From Acidobacteriota bacterium (GTDB lineage: Bacteria > Acidobacteriota > Blastocatellia > Pyrinomonadales > Pyrinomonadaceae), in the NCBI GenBank assembly GCA_013696385.1, contig JACCYR010000370.1, positions 1-5,201 of the forward strand: a stretch of DNA of 5,201 nucleotides, in the 5' to 3' direction. The notes beneath the pieces were generated by a model. The model saw only the letters and a list, made by a program, of their open reading frames with translations, made no database searches and was not told where the DNA came from. The translations under genes and the position numbers were made by a program. Positions 4,333-5,201 of this stretch are shown piece after piece. The first letter of the stretch is position 1. Each line of letters begins with the position of its first letter.

Positions 4333-5201
4333 TCATCTTTTCTTTTCAGCCTCCACAAGAAATACTTTTAAGGCTTGCGCTTGAAAAACTCTTGGCTCGC
4401 CGATTCGATAACCTTTATCAATCAATGTTCGCAAAGGTTGCTCCAAATAATTAAATTCTTTCGCACGAAAGGCGACAAAAAACTTATCGCCGTTTAAGCC
4501 GTTTGTGTCGGTCGTTTGAACCAAGTTAAAACCGCGCGGCAGAAAATACGCTTTATCTTCTTTCAATTCAGAAATGCCGTTGACCTTGACGATTTGAAAA
4601 TTTTTGTCTTCGTTTCGCAACGCAAACCAGAAAAGATAAGCGGCGTCATCTTCAAAAACAAAAATCTTGGTCGGTTCGGCGGAATTTTGACGCGGAAGCT
4701 GCGAAGCAAAATTCTCCCACGCGCACCAAATAAAAGGCTGCGTTCCACGCTGAATTTGAAGATAAAAAGCCATCCCGAAAAGAGCGGCAACCGCTGCCAA
4801 CAAAATTATTTTTAATGGTTTAATTTGAATTTTATTAAATGCAACCGCCAGCAAAATCGCATACGGCGCGAAAACAATGATAAAATGCCGCGTTCCCCAA
4901 ATTGAAAAAGGCAAAACCCAGCTTGCGAGAAAAGCCAGCAAAATCGGCGTTGTAATCAAAATCAAAAGAAAGTAAAAGGCGTTTTTCTCGATGTCGCTCT
5001 GTTTATTCCAATTGACGAAATAGAAAATGACGGCAGCAACAATTAAAAGCAAAAGCGGTATGGTAATAATCCAAATTGACATTGCGTCAATATTGCTCGC
5101 TTGGTAATAAAACGGTTCATTCAGATTAAAGGCGAATTGAATGAGCGTCAATAAATTCGGTCTGCTTGCCCAACCTAAATTTTGCGAAACATCGGCATTA
5201 C
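4333..5201 (-). CDS. C-terminal part of a GT39/ArnT-like membrane glycosyltransferase (5' end outside window)
   Basis: The frame is open from the right edge to TGA at 4335-4333, showing 288 residues; the usual start lies beyond 5201. It opens NADVSQNLGWASRPNLLTLI and NEPFYYQASNID, a pattern I associate with the periplasmic loop of glycosyltransferase family 39/PMT-like proteins. About four hydrophobic helices follow, at roughly 41-62, 75-97, 104-122 and 129-148. GTRHFIIVFAPYAILLA (third helix) fits the family's late transmembrane segments. A soluble C-terminal domain of about 140 residues ends RVFQAQALKVFLVEAEKKR. Family members move a sugar from a polyprenyl-phosphate donor to lipid or protein at the outer face of the inner membrane. 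The catalytic N-terminal loop is not visible, so the reaction cannot be named. The gene converges on cysS. A generic polytopic membrane protein is the alternative. Confidence 0.6.
   Translation of the reverse strand, partial: NADVSQNLGWASRPNLLTLIQFAFNLNEPFYYQASNIDAMSIWIITIPLLLLIVAAVIFYFVNWNKQSDIEKNAFYFLLILITTPILLAFLASWVLPFSIWGTRHFIIVFAPYAILLAVAFNKIQIKPLKIILLAAVAALFGMAFYLQIQRGTQPFIWCAWENFASQLPRQNSAEPTKIFVFEDDAAYLFWFALRNEDKNFQIVKVNGISELKEDKAYFLPRGFNLVQTTDTNGLNGDKFFVAFRAKEFNYLEQPLRTLIDKGYRIGEPRVFQAQALKVFLVEAEKKR

Noticed and set aside
1..5201. CRISPR array, tRNA or rRNA gene, insertion sequence ends
   Set aside because: No regularly spaced repeats, cloverleaf-like sequences, transposase motifs or paired terminal inverted repeats were seen in the window.

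Overview
The window looks like a chromosomal segment of an Acidobacteriota bacterium, probably near Blastocatellia/Pyrinomonadales. This is an inference from protein style: an ECF sigma factor of the TIGR02999-like type, a C-terminal carboxypeptidase-regulatory-like domain ending in a 'LNF.PQ' pattern, PIN toxin-antitoxin pairs, and moderate GC content. No rRNA or other marker is present to confirm it.

Left part (1-904): the last 44 codons of an unrecognised + strand gene end at 135, inside a bidirectional terminator hairpin. Facing it on the - strand are two gene remnants. One is the C-terminal domain of a carboxypeptidase-regulatory-like (CarboxypepD_reg) protein. The other is the C-terminal end of a beta-lactamase-like serine hydrolase, still followed by its own intrinsic terminator.

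Middle (905-2195): an ECF sigma factor gene is broken by a one-base frameshift. It is followed by two small antitoxin-like genes with good ribosome binding sites. The second antitoxin is followed by only the first ~30 codons of a VapC-type PIN toxin, so this toxin is dead. The break is joined to sequence with a good promoter and a 26-codon open frame of unknown meaning.

Right part (2196-5201): a single 224-codon frame contains a PIN toxin followed directly by its antitoxin. The fusion appears to come from a single-base indel near 2590, because the expected toxin C-terminus is still readable in the +1 frame. The antitoxin retains its own Shine-Dalgarno and ATG. The fusion stop overlaps the start of an intact cysteinyl-tRNA synthetase gene (cysS) by one base. 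A degenerate palindromic repeat or terminator separates cysS from a convergent, partial membrane glycosyltransferase-like gene.

Overall, 194-2051 reads as a zone of gene decay beside an essential gene. I do not see a clear new multi-gene system. The most interesting element is the frameshift-made PIN toxin-antitoxin fusion coupled to cysS.
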